A stretch of 7,914 nt of DNA from an uncultured Micrococcus sp. Lineage in GTDB: Bacteria > Actinomycetota > Actinomycetes > Actinomycetales > Micrococcaceae. Shown piece after piece: positions 1 through 7,914 of this stretch. The stretch is from positions 1 to 7,914 of the forward strand of contig CAMIOJ010000095.1 of assembly GCA_946222435.1 (NCBI GenBank), in the 5' to 3' direction. The first letter of the stretch is position 1; each line of letters starts with the position of its first letter. A program made the position numbers and the translations under genes. The notes under the pieces are model-generated. The model worked only from the letters and a program-made list of their open reading frames with translations. It searched no databases and was not told the DNA's origin.

Positions 1-1344
1 CCCCGAGGAGCCGCCGGCCGGGGCGCTCGCCGAGGCCGAGGCCCGGCTGCAGGCCCTTGGCGCCGTGGACGACGCGGGCCGCATCACCGCCCACGGCACC
101 GCGCTGTCCACACTCCCGGTCCCGCCGCACCTCGGCCACGCCCTCGGGGCCGGCGCCCAGGCGGTGGGGGAGCAGGCCGCCGCCGAGACCGTCGCGCTGC
201 TCGCCGCGGACCTGCGCGCCCCCGGCGCGGACCTCACCGCCGCCCTCGCGCAGGTGCGCCGCCACATCCGGGACTCGGGTCCGCCGCAGCCCTTCCCGAC
301 GACGGCGCCCCCGCCTCGTCCGGCATCTCCACCGCATCCGGCACCTCCACCGCGCTCCGTCTCTCCGGGGACGAGGAGGTCGGCTACGTCGTCGCCCTCT
401 CCGCTCCGGACCGCATCGCCCGCCGGGTGGGGGAGACGGACGCGTACCTGCTCGCCTCCGGCACCCGGGCCTCCCTGCCGGCGGACTCGTCGCTGCGCGG
501 CAGCCGCTGGCTGGCCGTCGCCGAGGTCCAGCGCACCGGCTCGGACGCGGAGGGCACGGGCGCCGTCATCCGTGCCGCCGCGCCGCTGGGGGAGGAGGCC
601 GCCCTGGCCGCCGGCGCGGGACTGGTCCGTCAGGAGCACGCGGCCGCCTGGTCCGGCGGGCGGCTCAAGGGCACCCGCCGCCGGGTGCTGGGCGGCATCG
701 AACTGGCCGCCCGCAGCGAGGCGCCCACACCGGAGGCCGCCGCGGACGCCGTGCGCACCGCCTGGGCGCAGGAGGGGCTCGAGGGCTGGGGCGGTGACGC
801 CGCCGAGGCCCTGCGCCGCCGCGTGCACCTGCTGCACCGGGTTCTGGGCGACCCGTGGCCGGACATGTCCGCCGCGGCGCTGGCCCGGGACGAGGACCTC
901 GTCGCCGCCGTGGCCGCGCAGGTGCTGGCGGGCACCCCGCGCTCCCGTGTGGACCTCGCCGGCTCCCTGCAGGGCCTGCTGCCCTGGCCGGCCGCCTCCG
1001 AACTGGACGCCCTCGCCCCGGAAGGCCTGCCCATCCCGGCCGGGCGCACCGCCGCCCTGCAGTACCCCGCGGTCGGCGACGACGGCCAGCCCGTCCTGGC
1101 CGCCAAGCTCCAGGAGTTCTTCGGCGCCACGGACACGCCGGCCGTGGCGGACGGGCGCCTGCCCGTGCTGCTCCACCTGCTCTCGCCCGCCGGGCGTCCC
1201 CTGGCGGTCACCGCGGACCTGCCGTCCTTCTGGTCCGGCGCCTACGCCCACGTCCGCGCGGACATGCGTGGCCGCTACCCCAAGCACCCCTGGCCGGAGG
1301 ACCCCACCACGGCCGAGCCCACCGGCCGCACGAAGCGCCGGTAG
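1..1344 (+). pseudogene. hrpB: ATP-dependent helicase HrpB, C-terminal part, frameshifted and cut by the window edge
   Basis: HrpB is a DEAH-box-type RNA/DNA helicase family protein whose cellular role is poorly known in most bacteria. Only its C-terminal half is here; the ATPase motifs lie before the window. The first stretch reads in the frame starting at base 2 and shows a helicase-associated segment (PPAGALAEAEARL, then RITAHGTALSTLPVPPHL). After about base 275 that frame becomes a Pro/Ser/Arg-rich string unlike the family. The recognisable protein resumes one frame earlier, from about base 298 (LPDDGAP), with YVVALSAPDRIARRVG at 385-432 and the HrpB C-terminal signature MRGRYPKHPWPEDP at 1264-1305, ending at TAG 1342-1344. 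The net change equals loss of one base (or of 1 modulo 3). Both halves keep family-like sequence, so the lesion is recent or a sequencing error. If it is an error, this is an intact gene. Family assignment is strong; pseudogene status is uncertain. Confidence 0.8.
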
Positions 1345-1500
1345 ACGCCGTGTGCCGAGCGAGGCGGGTCGGCGAGTGCCGAGACGCCGTCGTCGCCGAG
1401 CCGCGGAGAAGGCGAGCTGACAGCCGGAGCCGAGGTGCCGTCGTCGTGAAACACAGCCGACCCGAAGGTCAAAGGTGGCCCCCGAGGCATCTCACGGGCA

Positions 1501-1522
1501 TAGGGTGTAGCGCATATCACTG
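1501..1522 (+). promoter_or_regulatory. Possible promoter -10 box and operator-like palindrome before lpqY
   Basis: TAGGGT at 1501-1506 fits the actinobacterial -10 pattern TANNNT, and the surrounding 80 bases are less GC-rich than the genes. I see no convincing -35 hexamer at a 16-19 nt spacing. Overlapping the box, 1505-1520 reads GTGTAGCGCATATCAC, an imperfect palindrome (GTG and CAC outer arms, GC centre, 10 of 16 positions symmetric) that could bind a dimeric regulator. Sugar importers of this kind are often controlled by LacI- or GntR-family repressors, but no regulator gene is in the window. This is a weak call made mainly from position. Confidence 0.25.
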
Positions 1523-1535
1523 GGACAGCTGACAC

Positions 1536-1541
1536 GAAGGA
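1536..1541 (+). promoter_or_regulatory. Ribosome binding site of lpqY
   Basis: GAAGGA lies 9 nt before the ATG at 1551. It supports that start, which also yields a complete lipoprotein signal peptide. Confidence 0.7.
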
Positions 1542-1550
1542 CATCCCGAC

Positions 1551-2861
1551 ATGACGAATCCCCACCCACGGCGCTGCCGGGGACGGGCGCTCGCGGCGGC
1601 GACGGTGGCCGCCTCGGCCCTCGTCCTCTCCGGCTGCGCCGCCGACGACGGCGGCACACCGGTGCTGACCTGGTACACGAACCCGGACGACGGCGGCCAG
1701 GCCGAGATCGCCCGGCAGTGCACCGACGAGGCCGGCGGCAAGTACCGCATCGAGACCTCGATGCTCCCCAACGACGCCGCCTCCCAGCGCGAGCAGCTGA
1801 CCCGCCGCCTCGCCGCGGGCGACACGTCGATGGACATCATGTCCCTCGACCCGCCGTTCGTGCCCGAGCTCGCCGAGCCCGGCTTCCTCGCCCCCGTGCC
1901 GGAGGAGCTGCAGAAGACCGCCGAGGAGAACACCCTCGAGGGCGCCCTCGCCGGCGCCACCTGGAAGGACGAGCTCGTCGCCGTCCCGTTCTGGGCCAAC
2001 ACGCAGCTGCTCTGGTACCGCAAGTCCGTGGCCGAGAAGGCCGGACTGGACATGGACAAGCCCGTCACGTGGGACGAGCTCATCCAGGCCGCCGAGGACC
2101 AGGACAAGGAACTGGGCGTCCAGGGCGCCCGCGCCGAGTCCATGTCCGTGTGGCTCAACGCGCTGATCGTGGGCGGCGGCTCCGAGATCATCGAGAACCC
2201 GGAGGCCAAGGCCGACGAGCTCAAGCTCGACCTGGACAGCGAGGCCGGCCGCAAGGCCGCGGAGATCATCTCCACCATCGGCAAGAAGGGCCTCGGCGGC
2301 CCCGGCCTGCCGACCCAGGCGGAGAACGAGTCCATGCTCCTGTTCCAGGGGGACAACGGCTCGTTCATGGTCAACTGGCCGTTCGTGTGGGCCGCCACCA
2401 ACGCCTCCGTGGAGGGCGGCGACCTGCCGGAGGACCTGCCCGAGGACATCGGCTGGACCACCTATCCGCAGACGGACGAGGAGCACGAGGCCGCGCCCCC
2501 GCTGGGCGGCATCAACCTCGGCGTCGGCGAGAAGTCCCAGCACCATGACCTCGCATGGGACGCGATCTCCTGCATCACCACCGCCGAGCACCAGGCGGAC
2601 TACTTCGTGACCAACGGCAACCCGCCCGCGGACCCGAAGGCCTACGAGGACGAGCGCATCAAGGAGGACTACCCGATGGCCGAGACCATCCGGAAGTCCC
2701 TCGACATGGCCAAGCCGCGTCCCCAGACGCCGTACTACAACGAGGTCTCCACCGCCATCCAGCAGCGCTACGCGCCGCCGTCCGGCATCGACCCGGAGCG
2801 CACTCCGGCGGAGACCAACACCTTCATCGAGGAGATCCTCCGAGGGGAGCGCCTGCTGTGA
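1551..2861 (+). CDS. lpqY: Substrate-binding lipoprotein of a trehalose-type ABC importer (LpqY-like)
   Basis: This 436-residue protein is the extracellular solute-binding component (family 1) of the importer. The N-terminus is a lipoprotein signal: basic residues up to R12, a hydrophobic stretch, then lipobox LSGC with the lipidated Cys at residue 29, so the mature protein should be anchored on the outer face of the membrane. The mature part resembles mycobacterial LpqY in its opening (LTWYTNPDDGGQAEIARQC), in REQLTRRLAAGDTSMDIMSLD, in NTQLLWYR, in the VNWPFVWA segment and in the GGINLGVG segment. That, plus the following permease and ATPase genes in lpqY-sugA-sugB-sugC order, makes trehalose the best substrate guess; maltose or another alpha-glucoside cannot be excluded. 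The stop overlaps the start of sugA by 4 nt (GTGA), implying coupled translation. At 436 residues it is slightly shorter than M. tuberculosis LpqY. Confidence 0.85.
   Translation: MTNPHPRRCRGRALAAATVAASALVLSGCAADDGGTPVLTWYTNPDDGGQAEIARQCTDEAGGKYRIETSMLPNDAASQREQLTRRLAAGDTSMDIMSLDPPFVPELAEPGFLAPVPEELQKTAEENTLEGALAGATWKDELVAVPFWANTQLLWYRKSVAEKAGLDMDKPVTWDELIQAAEDQDKELGVQGARAESMSVWLNALIVGGGSEIIENPEAKADELKLDLDSEAGRKAAEIISTIGKKGLGGPGLPTQAENESMLLFQGDNGSFMVNWPFVWAATNASVEGGDLPEDLPEDIGWTTYPQTDEEHEAAPPLGGINLGVGEKSQHHDLAWDAISCITTAEHQADYFVTNGNPPADPKAYEDERIKEDYPMAETIRKSLDMAKPRPQTPYYNEVSTAIQQRYAPPSGIDPERTPAETNTFIEEILRGERLL
2842..2849 (+). promoter_or_regulatory. Ribosome binding site fixing the sugA start
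   Basis: GAGGGGAG inside the end of lpqY lies 8 nt before GTG 2858. The sugA frame stays open far upstream inside lpqY, so this site decides the start. Confidence 0.7.
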
Positions 2862-3808
2862 GCACCGTGACCGCACCCGAGCGCACCGGGAAGAAGACCA
2901 AGCCCGTCCGCTCCGCCCGAGCCAACTCCGAGGCCCGTCTCGGCATGTGGCTGGCGGCGCCGGCGTTCCTGATCATGACCTTCGTGGTCCTGTACCCGAT
3001 CCTGCAGGCGTTCTGGCAGTCGCTGTACAGCTACCGTCTCACCGCCCCCGGCGAGCGCGAGTTCGTCGGCCTGCAGAACTACGCGACCATCCTCACGGAC
3101 CAGGTGTTCTGGGCCGGACTCGGCGTGACCGTGCTGATCACCGTGGTCACCGTGGCCGTCGAGCTCGTGCTCGGCTTCCTGCTGGCCCTGGTCATGCACC
3201 ACGCGATCAGGTCCACCAAGGGCCTGGTCCGCACCATGATCCTGGTGCCCTACGGCATCATCACCGTGGTCTCCGCGTTCGCGTGGTTCTACATGTTCTC
3301 CATCGACTCCGGCTACATCAACGAGTGGTTCGGCTGGTTGCCGGGCGTCACCGCGGACCTCAACTGGTTCGCGCAGGGCTCCACCGCCCTGTTCGTGATC
3401 ATGCTCTCCGAGATCTGGAAGACCACCCCGTTCATCTCCCTGCTGCTGCTCTCCGGACTGGCCCAGGTCCCGGGCGACCTCACCGAGGCGGCCGCCGTGG
3501 ACGGCGCCAGCCGCTGGCAGCGCATGACCCGGGTGATCCTGCCGAACATGAAGGCCGCCATCATGGTCGCCGTCCTGTTCCGCGCCCTGGACGCGTTCCG
3601 CATCTTCGACGCGGTGTTCATCATGACCAACGGCGCCTACGGCACCGAGGTCCTGTCCCTGCTGGCGTACCGCACGTCCATCGGCCGACTCGAGATCGGT
3701 CTGGGCTCCGCGGTGTCCGTCATCCTGTTCCTGTGCGTGGCACTCATGGCCTTCATCGCGGTGAAGGGCTTCAAGGTGGACCTCGCCGACCGAGGAGGTT
3801 CCAAGTGA
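2858..3808 (+). CDS. sugA: ABC sugar importer permease, SugA/MalF-like
   Basis: This is one of the two integral membrane subunits forming the translocation channel. From the GTG start it has 316 residues: a polar cytoplasmic N-terminal tail of about 28 residues, then six likely membrane segments (roughly 31-52, 85-112, 125-147, 175-200, 232-255, 283-303). The EAA coupling loop that docks on the ATPase is clear at residues 210-229 (EAAAVDGASRW, ending in ILP), with the conserved Gly at 216 and Pro at 229. LYPILQAFWQSLYSY near the start is typical of this permease family. The gene overlaps lpqY and sugB by 4 nt each (GTGA at both junctions), so the three proteins are probably made in coupled fashion. 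The family is certain; trehalose specificity is inferred from similarity and gene order. Confidence 0.88.
   Translation: MSTVTAPERTGKKTKPVRSARANSEARLGMWLAAPAFLIMTFVVLYPILQAFWQSLYSYRLTAPGEREFVGLQNYATILTDQVFWAGLGVTVLITVVTVAVELVLGFLLALVMHHAIRSTKGLVRTMILVPYGIITVVSAFAWFYMFSIDSGYINEWFGWLPGVTADLNWFAQGSTALFVIMLSEIWKTTPFISLLLLSGLAQVPGDLTEAAAVDGASRWQRMTRVILPNMKAAIMVAVLFRALDAFRIFDAVFIMTNGAYGTEVLSLLAYRTSIGRLEIGLGSAVSVILFLCVALMAFIAVKGFKVDLADRGGSK
3792..3799 (+). promoter_or_regulatory. Ribosome binding site fixing the sugB start
   Basis: GAGGAGGT, nearly a full anti-SD complement, lies 5 nt before GTG 3805 and selects it over more distal in-frame codons that lie inside sugA. Confidence 0.75.
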
Positions 3809-4731
3809 GCACCGCGGCAAGCACTGACACGACCCGCACCGGGCAGGACCGGGCTGCGCAGGACCGCAGCCCCGAGCCTCCCGTGAAGAAGGACTCCGGC
3901 AAGTGGAAGGTCACCCTCGGCTGGTGGGTGCTGACCGTCCTGATCGGCATCTGGTGCCTGTTCCCGGTGTTCTCCATCCTGGCGACCAGCTTCAAGACGC
4001 CCGGCGACCTGTCCAACGGCCAGCTGCTGCCGACGCAGTGGTCCACCGAGAACTACAGGGAGATCTTCGTGGGCGGCTCCCGTGAGCTGTTCCTCACGGC
4101 GCTGCGCAACTCGGTGGGCATCTCGGTGATCGCCACCGTGATCGCGGTCGTCCTGGCCACCCTCTGCGCCTACGCGATCGCCCGCCTGGACTTCCCGGGC
4201 AAGCGCCTCGTGCTGACCGTCTCCCTGATGGTCTCCATGTTCCCGGTGATCTCCCTGGTCACCCCGCTGTTCGACATGTGGCGCACGATCGGGCTGTACG
4301 ACACCTGGATCGGCCTGATCATCCCGTACCTGTCCCTGACCCTCCCGATCTCCATCTGGACGCTCTCCGCGTTCTTCAAGCAGATCCCGTGGGAGCTGGA
4401 CCAGGCCGCCCAGGTGGACGGCGCCACCCCGCTGCAGGCGTTCCGCAAGGTGATCGTGCCGCTGGCCGCCCCGGGCGTGTTCACGACCGCGATCATCGCG
4501 TTCTTCATCGCCTGGAACGACTTCGTGTACGGCATCTCGCTGACCTCCACCGAGGCCGCCCGCCCGGTGCCGGCCGCGCTGGCGTTCTTCACGGGCGCCT
4601 CCCAGTTCGAGTCGCCGACCGGCGCCATCTCGGCCGCCGCGATCATCGTGACCATCCCGATCGTGCTCCTGGTGCTCTTCTTCCAGAAGCAGATCGTGGC
4701 CGGCCTGACCAACGGCGCCGTCAAGGGCTGA
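3805..4731 (+). CDS. sugB: ABC sugar importer permease, SugB/MalG-like
   Basis: This is the second channel subunit, 308 residues from GTG. A polar N-terminal tail of about 33 residues precedes the first membrane segment (about 36-60); further segments lie near 97-125, 134-157, 165-190, 220-242 and 273-295. The EAA loop spans residues 200-219 (QAAQVDGATPLQAFRKVIVP), with Gly 206 and Pro 219 conserved. The position usually held by the Glu of EAA is Gln 200; this site varies in the family, and my memory of mycobacterial SugB has Lys there, so loss of function is not implied. The central and C-terminal parts (AAQVDGATPLQAFRKVIVPL, FESPTGAI, IVAGLTNGAVKG) are very close to what I recall of M. tuberculosis SugB and are the strongest sequence support for a SugABC assignment. 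The gene overlaps sugA by 4 nt and is followed by sugC after 34 nt. Confidence 0.88.
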   Translation: MSTAASTDTTRTGQDRAAQDRSPEPPVKKDSGKWKVTLGWWVLTVLIGIWCLFPVFSILATSFKTPGDLSNGQLLPTQWSTENYREIFVGGSRELFLTALRNSVGISVIATVIAVVLATLCAYAIARLDFPGKRLVLTVSLMVSMFPVISLVTPLFDMWRTIGLYDTWIGLIIPYLSLTLPISIWTLSAFFKQIPWELDQAAQVDGATPLQAFRKVIVPLAAPGVFTTAIIAFFIAWNDFVYGISLTSTEAARPVPAALAFFTGASQFESPTGAISAAAIIVTIPIVLLVLFFQKQIVAGLTNGAVKG

Positions 4732-4765
4732 GGCCCGGAACAACGCTTCGAAAGGACCCACACCG

Positions 4766-6238
<1,473 letters not shown>

Positions 6239-6258
6239 TCCTGCGCAGCCCCCGGTGA

Positions 6259-6317
6259 AAGTGAGGGGGAGACACGGTCACCTCCGTCGATCTCGACGCC
6301 GTGTCTCCCCCTCACTT
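6259..6317. terminator. Likely bidirectional terminator: perfect 19-bp inverted repeat with inner hairpin
   Basis: Bases 6259-6277 (AAGTGAGGGGGAGACACGG) are an exact reverse complement of 6299-6317. Within the 21-nt loop, CGTCG at 6285-6289 pairs with CGACG at 6294-6298 around ATCT, giving a nested second hairpin. It sits between the stop of sugC (6238, plus strand) and the stop of the minus-strand dehydrogenase gene (6332), which is the expected place for a shared terminator. There is no T tract on the plus-strand side and only a CTTTC on the minus-strand side, as is common for actinobacterial terminators. Confidence 0.8.
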
Positions 6318-6331
6318 CTCCCTGTCCGAGG

Positions 6332-7348
6332 TCAGTACCCGCCCTCGGCGTCCACCAGCCCCTCCAGCTCTCGACCCTCCGTCCGGGCCGCGAGGTTCCG
6401 CCGGATGCGCGCGTCCAGCAGCGGGATGCACATCTCCGGGGTGTCCGCGGTGTGCGGGGTGATCAGGCAGCGCGGCTCGTCCCACAGCGGATGCCCGGCG
6501 GGCAGCGGCTCGGGGTCGGTCACGTCCGTGGCGAACCCCTGGATGCTCCCCGCCGCCACCGCGGCCGTCACCGCGTCCGTGTCCACCAGCACCCCGCGGC
6601 CCACGTTCACCAGGACCGCGTCGGTGCGCATCAGCTCCAGCTGACGGGCGCCGATGATCCCGCGCGTCTGCGCGGTGGCCGCCGCGGCCAGCATGACCAC
6701 GTCCGCCTCGACGAGCACCTCGTCCAGCCGGTCCGTGGTGACGGTGACGTCCGCCCCGGGCACGTCCCCGTCCCTGCGGCGCACGGCGGTCACGTGCGTG
6801 TCCCAGGCCTTCAGCAGCCGGATGTACTCCTGCGCGATGCCCCCGCCGCCGAGCACCACGGCCCGGGCGCCGTTGAGCGTCTTCCCGCGGCACCCGCCCC
6901 AGGAGGTGGCGGTGACCCGCTCGGGCAGGTGCCGCAGCAGCGCCAGCGTGAGCGCCAGGGCGTGCTCGGCCACCGGCGGGGCGTAGGTGCCCTTCGCGGA
7001 GGTCCAGGTGATCTCCGGGCGGCTGCGCACCAGCGGGACGTAGGCCTCGATCCCGGCGAAGGGGAACTGCACCCACGTGATGCCCGGGTTCGTCTCGAGC
7101 GCCGTGCGGACGTCCTCCACCGGGATGGGGTTCACGATCACCAGGGCGGTGGCGTCGCCGGAGCCGTGGGGCTCCTCGTCCGTCCCGACGACGGCCCCGC
7201 CCGTCGCCGCGACCGCCTCCTCCGAGCCCCGGCGGGCCCCGGCGTAGCGGGTGCCGGCCAGCTGGGCGGCCGTCGGCAGGACGAGCAGGCGTTCGGCCGT
7301 GCCGGCCGTCGTGCTCGTCCCGTGCCCGTCGCCCGGTGCGGGCTCCAC
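6332..7348 (-). CDS. D-isomer-specific 2-hydroxyacid dehydrogenase family protein
   Basis: This is an NAD(P)-dependent oxidoreductase of the D-2-hydroxyacid dehydrogenase family, which interconverts 2-keto acids and D-2-hydroxy acids in the cytoplasm. From GTG 7348 it has 338 residues. The cofactor-binding turn is VVLGGGGIAQE at about 164-174, with Ala at the third glycine position of GxGxxG, a variant I recall in actinobacterial members. The catalytic set is in place: Arg 251 in NVGRGVLVD, Glu 280 in DVTDPEPLPAGHPLW, and His 299 in TPHTADT. The N-terminal half (NPIPVEDV, VQFPFAGIEAYVP) fits the substrate-binding domain, though the first 20 residues are low complexity. I chose GTG 7348 because GAGGG lies 8 nt upstream. 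GTG 7357, three codons earlier with AGGG 6 nt upstream, is nearly as good. The gene follows the carbonic anhydrase-like gene by about 11 nt, so they form an operon. The substrate (glyoxylate, hydroxypyruvate, phosphoglycerate or other) cannot be read from the sequence. Confidence 0.87.
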   Translation of the reverse strand: MEPAPGDGHGTSTTAGTAERLLVLPTAAQLAGTRYAGARRGSEEAVAATGGAVVGTDEEPHGSGDATALVIVNPIPVEDVRTALETNPGITWVQFPFAGIEAYVPLVRSRPEITWTSAKGTYAPPVAEHALALTLALLRHLPERVTATSWGGCRGKTLNGARAVVLGGGGIAQEYIRLLKAWDTHVTAVRRRDGDVPGADVTVTTDRLDEVLVEADVVMLAAAATAQTRGIIGARQLELMRTDAVLVNVGRGVLVDTDAVTAAVAAGSIQGFATDVTDPEPLPAGHPLWDEPRCLITPHTADTPEMCIPLLDARIRRNLAARTEGRELEGLVDAEGGY

Positions 7349-7359
7349 GTCGGCCACCC

Positions 7360-7881
7360 TCAGCCCTGCTGGGCGGCCTTGTGGGCCGCGGACAGCTCGA
7401 GGTAGACGGAGGCGTTGGTCTTCAGGGACTCGCGCTCCTCGTCCGAGAGCGGGCGGCGCACCTTGGCTGGGACGCCGGCCACCAGCGAGCCCTCGGGGAC
7501 CTCGGTGCCCTCGAGCACGAGCGCGCCGGCGGCCACGAGGGACCCGGCGCCGATCCGCGCGCCGTTCATGACGGTGGCGGACATGCCGATCAGGCAGTCG
7601 TCCCCGACCGTCGCGCCGTGCACCACGGCCGAGTGGCCCACGGAGACGCCGGAGCCCAGCTCGCACGGGAAGCCCTCGTCCGCATGCAGGACCACGTTGT
7701 CCTGCAGGTTGGTGCCCTCGCCCACGCGGATGGGGGCGGAGTCGCCGCGCGCGGAGACGCCGTAGAAGGCGGAGGAGCGCTCGGCCATCTCGACGTCGCC
7801 GGTGATCGCGGCGGTCGGCGCGAGGAAGACGGACTCGTGGATGCGGGGCGTGATGCCCTTGACGGTGATGATGTGTGCCAT
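7360..7881 (-). CDS. Gamma carbonic anhydrase-like hexapeptide-repeat protein
   Basis: This 173-residue protein belongs to the left-handed beta-helix family that includes gamma carbonic anhydrases and YrdA/PaaY-type proteins. Hexapeptide turns run from about residue 18 to 138 (for example VGEGTNLQD, LGSGVSVG, ATVGDDCLIG, ARIGAGSLVAAGA, VPEGSLVAGVPAKVRR). The three zinc-ligand histidines are present at 66 (VVLHAD), 83 and 88 (VGHSAVVHG). YGVSARGD at 40-47 supplies the conserved Arg 45 and Asp 47. The C-terminal helix (LSDEERESLKTNASVYLELSAAH) is also typical and packs in the trimer. The length matches the family. Many close homologues have weak or no demonstrated CO2 hydration, so the activity is uncertain. 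The gene is first in a two-gene operon with the dehydrogenase. Its ATG lacks a well-placed ribosome binding site and may be leaderless. Confidence 0.88.
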   Translation of the reverse strand: MAHIITVKGITPRIHESVFLAPTAAITGDVEMAERSSAFYGVSARGDSAPIRVGEGTNLQDNVVLHADEGFPCELGSGVSVGHSAVVHGATVGDDCLIGMSATVMNGARIGAGSLVAAGALVLEGTEVPEGSLVAGVPAKVRRPLSDEERESLKTNASVYLELSAAHKAAQQG

Positions 7882-7887
7882 GTCACC

Positions 7888-7893
7888 AGGCTA
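7888..7893 (-). promoter_or_regulatory. Possible -10 box of a leaderless promoter
   Basis: On the minus strand TAGCCT (TANNNT) is followed by six bases (GGTGAC) and then the ATG at 7881. This spacing would place transcription start at or next to the A of the start codon, a common arrangement in actinobacteria. No SD motif sits at a proper distance. Only 21 bases upstream of the box are visible, so a -35 element cannot be judged. Confidence 0.45.
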
Positions 7894-7914
7894 CGGCGGT
7901 CCGCCCGCCGCGGG

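Larger units (their letters stand above)
1345..1550. other. Non-coding spacer between hrpB and the sugar importer operon
   Basis: No gene is supported here. The first 100 bases are very GC-rich and contain imperfect direct repeats: AGACGCCGT at 1343-1351 and 1382-1390, and GCCGTCGTCG at 1386-1395 and 1437-1446. A weak stem (CGGCGA 1370-1375 with TCGCCG 1393-1398) is possible but has no T tract. The last 100 bases are less GC-rich and probably hold the promoter of the downstream operon. Confidence 0.6.

Noticed and set aside
57..797. Plus-strand open frame overlapping hrpB in the third frame
   Set aside because: The translation is Arg/Pro/Gly-rich low complexity, while the other two frames carry the helicase sequence in turn.
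427..1344. An independent gene starting at GTG 427
   Set aside because: The GTG lies inside the conserved APDRIARRVG motif, whose first part is in frame upstream, so this is the continuation of hrpB and not a new gene.
1370..1398. Hairpin CGGCGA/TCGCCG as the terminator of hrpB
   Set aside because: Only six pairs around a 17-nt loop with no T tract; in sequence this GC-rich such stems arise often by chance.
1275..2876. Long open frame on the minus strand opposite lpqY (533 codons)
   Set aside because: Its translation is Leu/Gly/Val/Arg/His-rich with no recognisable domain, and it lies fully opposite a well-supported lipoprotein gene. Such mirror frames are expected in DNA this GC-rich.
2768..3820. 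Minus-strand open frame opposite sugA
   Set aside because: The composition (His, Asp, Gly, Gln, Glu repeats) is the complement pattern of membrane-protein codons; no motif or ribosome site was seen.
7349..7666. Extension of the dehydrogenase N-terminus to position 7666
   Set aside because: The added 106 residues are Arg/Gly-rich, lie opposite codons of the carbonic anhydrase-like gene in another frame of the same strand, and lack family similarity. GTG 7348 or 7357 fits the family length.

Overview
The window is very GC-rich, with strong G/C bias at third codon positions, frequent GTG starts and SD-led genes with short overlaps. The gene content (an LpqY-SugABC-type importer, an HrpB-type helicase, a TANNNT box close to a start codon) points to a high-GC actinomycete. 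Micrococcaceae (Micrococcus, Kocuria or Arthrobacter relatives) is my best guess, but nothing in the sequence fixes the genus.

Layout. Positions 1-1344 (+) hold the C-terminal half of an hrpB ATP-dependent helicase. It is cut by the window edge and interrupted by a frameshift near 275-298. Positions 1345-1550 are non-coding, with imperfect GC-rich repeats and a less GC-rich stretch just before the next operon that probably holds its promoter. Positions 1551-6238 (+) carry a complete four-gene carbohydrate ABC importer in the order lipoprotein, permease, permease, ATPase. Order and protein similarity, recalled from memory, match the mycobacterial trehalose importer lpqY-sugA-sugB-sugC. The first three genes are joined by 4-nt stop/start overlaps, and the ATPase follows after 34 nt. 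The ATPase carries an unusual polar C-terminal tail of about 90 residues. Positions 6259-6317 form a perfect 19-bp inverted repeat with a smaller hairpin inside, between convergent genes, most likely a two-way terminator. Positions 6332-7881 (-) hold a two-gene operon: a gamma-class carbonic anhydrase-like protein, then a D-2-hydroxyacid dehydrogenase family protein. A TAGCCT box 6 nt before the first ATG suggests leaderless transcription.

How they work together. The lipoprotein should capture a disaccharide, probably trehalose, outside the membrane. The two permeases form the channel and the ATPase dimer powers uptake. In mycobacteria this system recycles trehalose released during mycolate building; if the host lacks mycolic acids, uptake for carbon or as a compatible solute is more likely. 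The minus-strand pair and the helicase have no evident link to it.

I found no tRNA, rRNA, CRISPR array, insertion sequence or clear novel system. The region is largely ordinary core genome. The points most worth a second look are the ATPase tail, the helicase frameshift and the large nested hairpin.
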